64,000 bases of DNA, taken from NCBI RefSeq assembly GCF_000834655.1, contig NZ_JXQQ01000027.1:57424-121423 (forward strand), read 5' to 3'. The stretch comes from Variovorax paradoxus (GTDB lineage Bacteria; Pseudomonadota; Gammaproteobacteria; Burkholderiales; Burkholderiaceae_C). The notes under the pieces are model-generated. The model was not told the DNA's origin. It did no database searches and saw only the letters and a list, made by a program, of their open reading frames with translations. Of this stretch, positions 61,575 through 64,000 are shown piece by piece. How positions within the stretch are numbered: the stretch's first letter is position 1; each line of letters opens with the position of its first letter. The translations under genes were made by a program, and so were the position numbers.

Positions 61575-62381
61575 CTACGACAACGCGGTCTTCCGCTCCG
61601 CACTCCCAGGCTCCGCCAGCTTGCGATGCTGCTCCGCCAGCTTCGGCCCCGGCATCACCCGCGAGAGCGCGACCTGCATCTTGTTGCGCCATCCTGCGAT
61701 CACGCCGCTTTCGCCCTTCATCATCGCGTCGAAGCCGGCCTTGGCCACGTCCGCCGGGTCGGCCTTGTCGCTCTGCTGGCCGACGCGGGTGTCCAGCATG
61801 TCGGCGCGCGCGAAGAAGTGGGTGTCGGTCACGCCCGGCATGAGGCAGCTCACCGACACGCCCGTTCCCTTGAGCTCGTTGCGCAGCGCCATCGCGAAGG
61901 AATCGATGAAGGCCTTGCAGCCGTTGTAGACCGCCTGGAAGCTCCCGGGCTGGAAGCCCGCGATGGAACCCGTGATCAGGATGCGGCCCTGACCCGCCTC
62001 GCGCATCTGGCGCCCCACGCATTGCACGAGGTAGATGGTGCCGGTGATGTTCGTGTTGACGACATGCTGCACGTCATGGAAGTCCTGGTCCAGAAAGCCG
62101 TGCCCGAGGCCGTGGCCCGCATTGGCGAACAGCGCCTCGACGGGACGGCCCTCGGTGGCGGCCAGGAGCGCATCGACGCCGTCGCGCGTGGCGAAGTCGG
62201 CGCGCACCGATGCCACGTTCGCACCGAGAACGCGCAGCTCCGTCTCGGCCTGCTCCAGAGGCTCGTCGGCGCCGATCAGCAGGTCGTAGCCGTTGCGCGC
62301 CGCGAGCAGCGCCAGTTGAAATCCGATGCCGGACGAGGCGCCCGTCACCACGGCGAGGGGGCGAAGGTCTGTGGTTTCCAT
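61575..62381 (-). CDS. Short-chain dehydrogenase/reductase
   Basis: 268 aa classical SDR. The cofactor motif is T-G-A-S-S-G-I-G (residues 13-20), the N-A-G motif follows LFA, and the catalytic residues are Ser139, Tyr152 and Lys156 (VYNGCKAF). NADP(H) or NAD(H) preference and substrate are unknown. An AGGAG ribosome site precedes the ATG. It lies 37 bases downstream of another SDR gene and is probably co-transcribed with it. Confidence 0.92.
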   Translation of the reverse strand: METTDLRPLAVVTGASSGIGFQLALLAARNGYDLLIGADEPLEQAETELRVLGANVASVRADFATRDGVDALLAATEGRPVEALFANAGHGLGHGFLDQDFHDVQHVVNTNITGTIYLVQCVGRQMREAGQGRILITGSIAGFQPGSFQAVYNGCKAFIDSFAMALRNELKGTGVSVSCLMPGVTDTHFFARADMLDTRVGQQSDKADPADVAKAGFDAMMKGESGVIAGWRNKMQVALSRVMPGPKLAEQHRKLAEPGSAERKTALS

Positions 62382-62418
62382 GTCGGTCTCCTGGATGGGT
62401 TGGTTGTCGAAGCCGCGC

Positions 62419-63441
62419 TCACACCGCGCCCACGCTCCCCGTCACGGGCAGCACGATGCCGGTGATGTAGCTGGCGCAACTGGGCGCGGCGAGGAACACG
62501 TAGGCGGGCGACAGCTCTTCCGGCTGGGCGGGCCGCTTCATGTCGGTGTTCTTGCCGAAGTCCTTCACCTCCTCGGCCGGGCGGTCGGCCGGGTTCAGCG
62601 GCGTCCACACCGGGCCGGGCGCGATGGCATTCACGCGGATGCCCTTGGCAAGCAGGTTGCTCGCGAGCGACTTGGTGAAGGCGTGGATCGCGCCCTTGGT
62701 CGTCGAGTAGTCGAGCAGCTGCGCACTGCCTTCCAGGCCCGTGACCGAACCCGTGTTGATGATCGAGCTGCCCTTGCCCAAGTGCGGCACGGCCGCGCGC
62801 GCCATCTGGAAATAGCCGTAGACGTTGGTGCGCAGCGTCAGGTCGAGCCGCTCGTCGGTGATGTCCTCGATGGCGGCGGCATGCAGCTGGAACGCCGCGT
62901 TGTTCACGAGGATGTCCAGCTTGCCGAAAGCCTTCACCGTGCGTTCGACCGAATCGCGGCAGAAGGCCGGGTCTCGCACGTCGCCCCTGATGAGCAGACA
63001 GCGCGCGCCCTCGGCCTCCACATGGCGCCGCGTCTCGTCGGCATCGGCGTCTTCCTCCAGGTAGACGATGGCCACATCTGCGCCTTCGCGCGCATAGAGC
63101 ACGGCCACCGCGCGCCCGATGCCCGAATCGCCGCCCGTGATGAGCGCGGTCATCCCCTTGAGCTTGTTGCTGCCCTGGTAGTCGGGCGCCTCGAAGCGCG
63201 GGCGCAGCGCCATGTCGGCTTCGTTGCCGGGCTTGCGCAGGTGCTGCGCGGGAACCGGATTCTCCGGCTGCGGCCGCGGCCCGGCCTGCACGGCCTCCTG
63301 CTTCTTCGATTTGCTGGCGGCGGGCTTCGCGCGATCTTTCGCATCCTGTGCGCGCTGTACGGCGCGGTGCCGGGTGGCGACCTCGGAGGTTTTCTCGCGC
63401 GTCTTCGGCTTCGTGGCGGTGCTGGCGGAATTGGATGCCAT
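62419..63441 (-). CDS. SDR-family oxidoreductase, YghA/GS39-like, with basic N-terminal tail
   Basis: 340 aa. The SDR domain begins near residue 95: T-G-G-D-S-G-I-G (102-109), NNAAFQ, and catalytic Ser232, Tyr245 and Lys249 (YSTTKGAIHAF). This long-form SDR with RFEAPDYQGSNKLKGM before the fold is the YghA / general-stress-protein 39 type. The first 60-70 residues are an extra Lys/Ala/Pro-rich tail of low complexity. An AGGAG ribosome site supports the ATG at 63441. The 281 bases upstream hold no other gene on this strand. Confidence 0.92.
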   Translation of the reverse strand: MASNSASTATKPKTREKTSEVATRHRAVQRAQDAKDRAKPAASKSKKQEAVQAGPRPQPENPVPAQHLRKPGNEADMALRPRFEAPDYQGSNKLKGMTALITGGDSGIGRAVAVLYAREGADVAIVYLEEDADADETRRHVEAEGARCLLIRGDVRDPAFCRDSVERTVKAFGKLDILVNNAAFQLHAAAIEDITDERLDLTLRTNVYGYFQMARAAVPHLGKGSSIINTGSVTGLEGSAQLLDYSTTKGAIHAFTKSLASNLLAKGIRVNAIAPGPVWTPLNPADRPAEEVKDFGKNTDMKRPAQPEELSPAYVFLAAPSCASYITGIVLPVTGSVGAV

Positions 63442-63704
63442 GGACGGTGCTCCTGCGTTTGCGGTGGGTGATTTGCTTGTGAAAAACCACCGTAGAACGC
63501 CGCGATCCGGCGTGCGTAGGAATGCGTCCCGAACCTGCGCCCGTCACGGCATGCGCTTGCGGCTTGCACCCGAGCGCTGAACACGCAAGCGCCCGCTTGA
63601 CCATGGCCAAGTCGTTTGTTAATAGAAAGTAGTCAATTCAACGGCGACAATGCGCGCCTTTTGCGCCATCGGGATCAGTTATTTTTCCCAGTTGACTTAG
63701 TTAT

Positions 63705-63715
63705 CTTTAGTAAAG
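63705..63715. promoter_or_regulatory. Candidate operator CTTTA-G-TAAAG before the right-edge regulator
   Basis: A perfect palindrome eight bases upstream of the ATG at 63723, inside an AT-rich stretch with TTGACT at 63692-63697 as a possible -35 element. Its position suggests autoregulation by the encoded helix-turn-helix protein. Confidence 0.5.
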
Positions 63716-63722
63716 TATTGCA

Positions 63723-64000
63723 ATGGATCAACTGACTGAAGCCCGTCGCGCGGCGCTGCGCCGCTTTATCGACGGCGAAGGCGGCTCCAGCAAGGTCGCG
63801 GCCAAGTACGGCCTCACGCCATCCCACATGAGCTACCTCTCCCAATTGATTGCCAAGGGCTCCAGCGCCCCGCTGGGCGAGCGGAGCGCCCGCAACTGGC
63901 AGGAGCGGCTGAAGATAGAGGGCGACCTCATCCTCCACCCGCCGCTGGACCCGCAGGGCGCCGCCGCCGCGGTATCCCTGCAGACCGTGATCGACCGGCT
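63723..64000 (+). CDS. Cro/CI-like helix-turn-helix regulator, N-terminal fragment
   Basis: The first 92 codons are in the window and the gene runs off the right edge. The N-terminal 65 residues (ARRAALRRFIDGEGGSSKVA followed by AKYGLTPSHMSYLSQLI) resemble the DNA-binding domain of phage repressor-like regulators, with R-N-W-Q-E-R-L as the final helix. Such proteins often carry an S24 peptidase domain, which cannot be seen here. Its AT-rich upstream region with a palindrome contrasts with the neighbourhood. Confidence 0.7.
   Translation, partial: MDQLTEARRAALRRFIDGEGGSSKVAAKYGLTPSHMSYLSQLIAKGSSAPLGERSARNWQERLKIEGDLILHPPLDPQGAAAAVSLQTVIDR

Noticed and set aside
63675..63938. A minus-strand frame of 87 codons overlapping the right-edge regulator.
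   Set aside because: No family features or ribosome site; the plus-strand frame has a clear helix-turn-helix and regulatory palindrome.

Overview
The window looks like chromosomal DNA of a high-GC betaproteobacterium of the family Comamonadaceae, most probably Variovorax or a close relative. This rests on recognisable protein families, on gene order (divergent mrcA and pilMNOPQ; aroK-aroB-dgt; gltB-gltD; mlaFEDACB-ibaG-murA-hisG-hisD; hisF-hisI-hisE-hinT-tatABC; petABC-sspA-sspB) and on short intergenic repeats of a type I associate with this family. Almost all of it is conserved core genome, densely packed, with many 4-base start/stop overlaps.

Layout. 1-7.9 kb: the end of cyaY, the bifunctional penicillin-binding protein gene mrcA (minus strand) and the type IV pilus assembly operon pilMNOPQ. 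7.9-13.5 kb: aroK, aroB, then a translationally coupled chain dgt / MFS transporter / DUF1415 / methyltransferase. 13.5-15.1 kb: a DUF1266-like gene and a RAYT-type transposase followed by an unusually AT-rich hairpin region. 15.2-21.4 kb: both subunits of glutamate synthase, closed by a strong terminator. 21.5-27.7 kb: the Mla phospholipid-transport operon, an ABC-2 exporter pair and ibaG. 27.7-44.6 kb: murA and the histidine genes, interrupted twice (a lipoprotein, a small secreted protein and a SUFU-domain protein between hisD and hisC; an ATPase, a binding protein with a symporter on the opposite strand, and a mutarotase between hisA and hisF), running into hinT and tatABC. 44.7-49.8 kb: a DegS-like protease, an MHS-family transporter, a Nif3-like protein, pdxA and mscL.

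49.8-56.9 kb is the most unusual part. An O-GlcNAc-transferase-like (GT41, TPR) glycosyltransferase lies downstream of a trimeric autotransporter whose passenger is built almost wholly of five-residue units arranged in 25-, 20- and 5-residue tandem repeats, with about three N-X-S/T sequons per unit. Divergent to it is a LuxR-type regulator whose receiver domain has lost the phospho-acceptor Asp and the conserved Lys. I read this as a candidate regulator / adhesin / glycosyltransferase module. That reading is inference from gene context.

57-64 kb: cytochrome bc1 (petABC), sspA, sspB, tRNA-Thr(UGU), two short-chain dehydrogenases on the minus strand, and the start of a Cro/CI-like regulator cut by the right edge. 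Three copies of a roughly 90-bp hairpin-forming intergenic repeat occur at 35.3, 44.7 and 60.7 kb.
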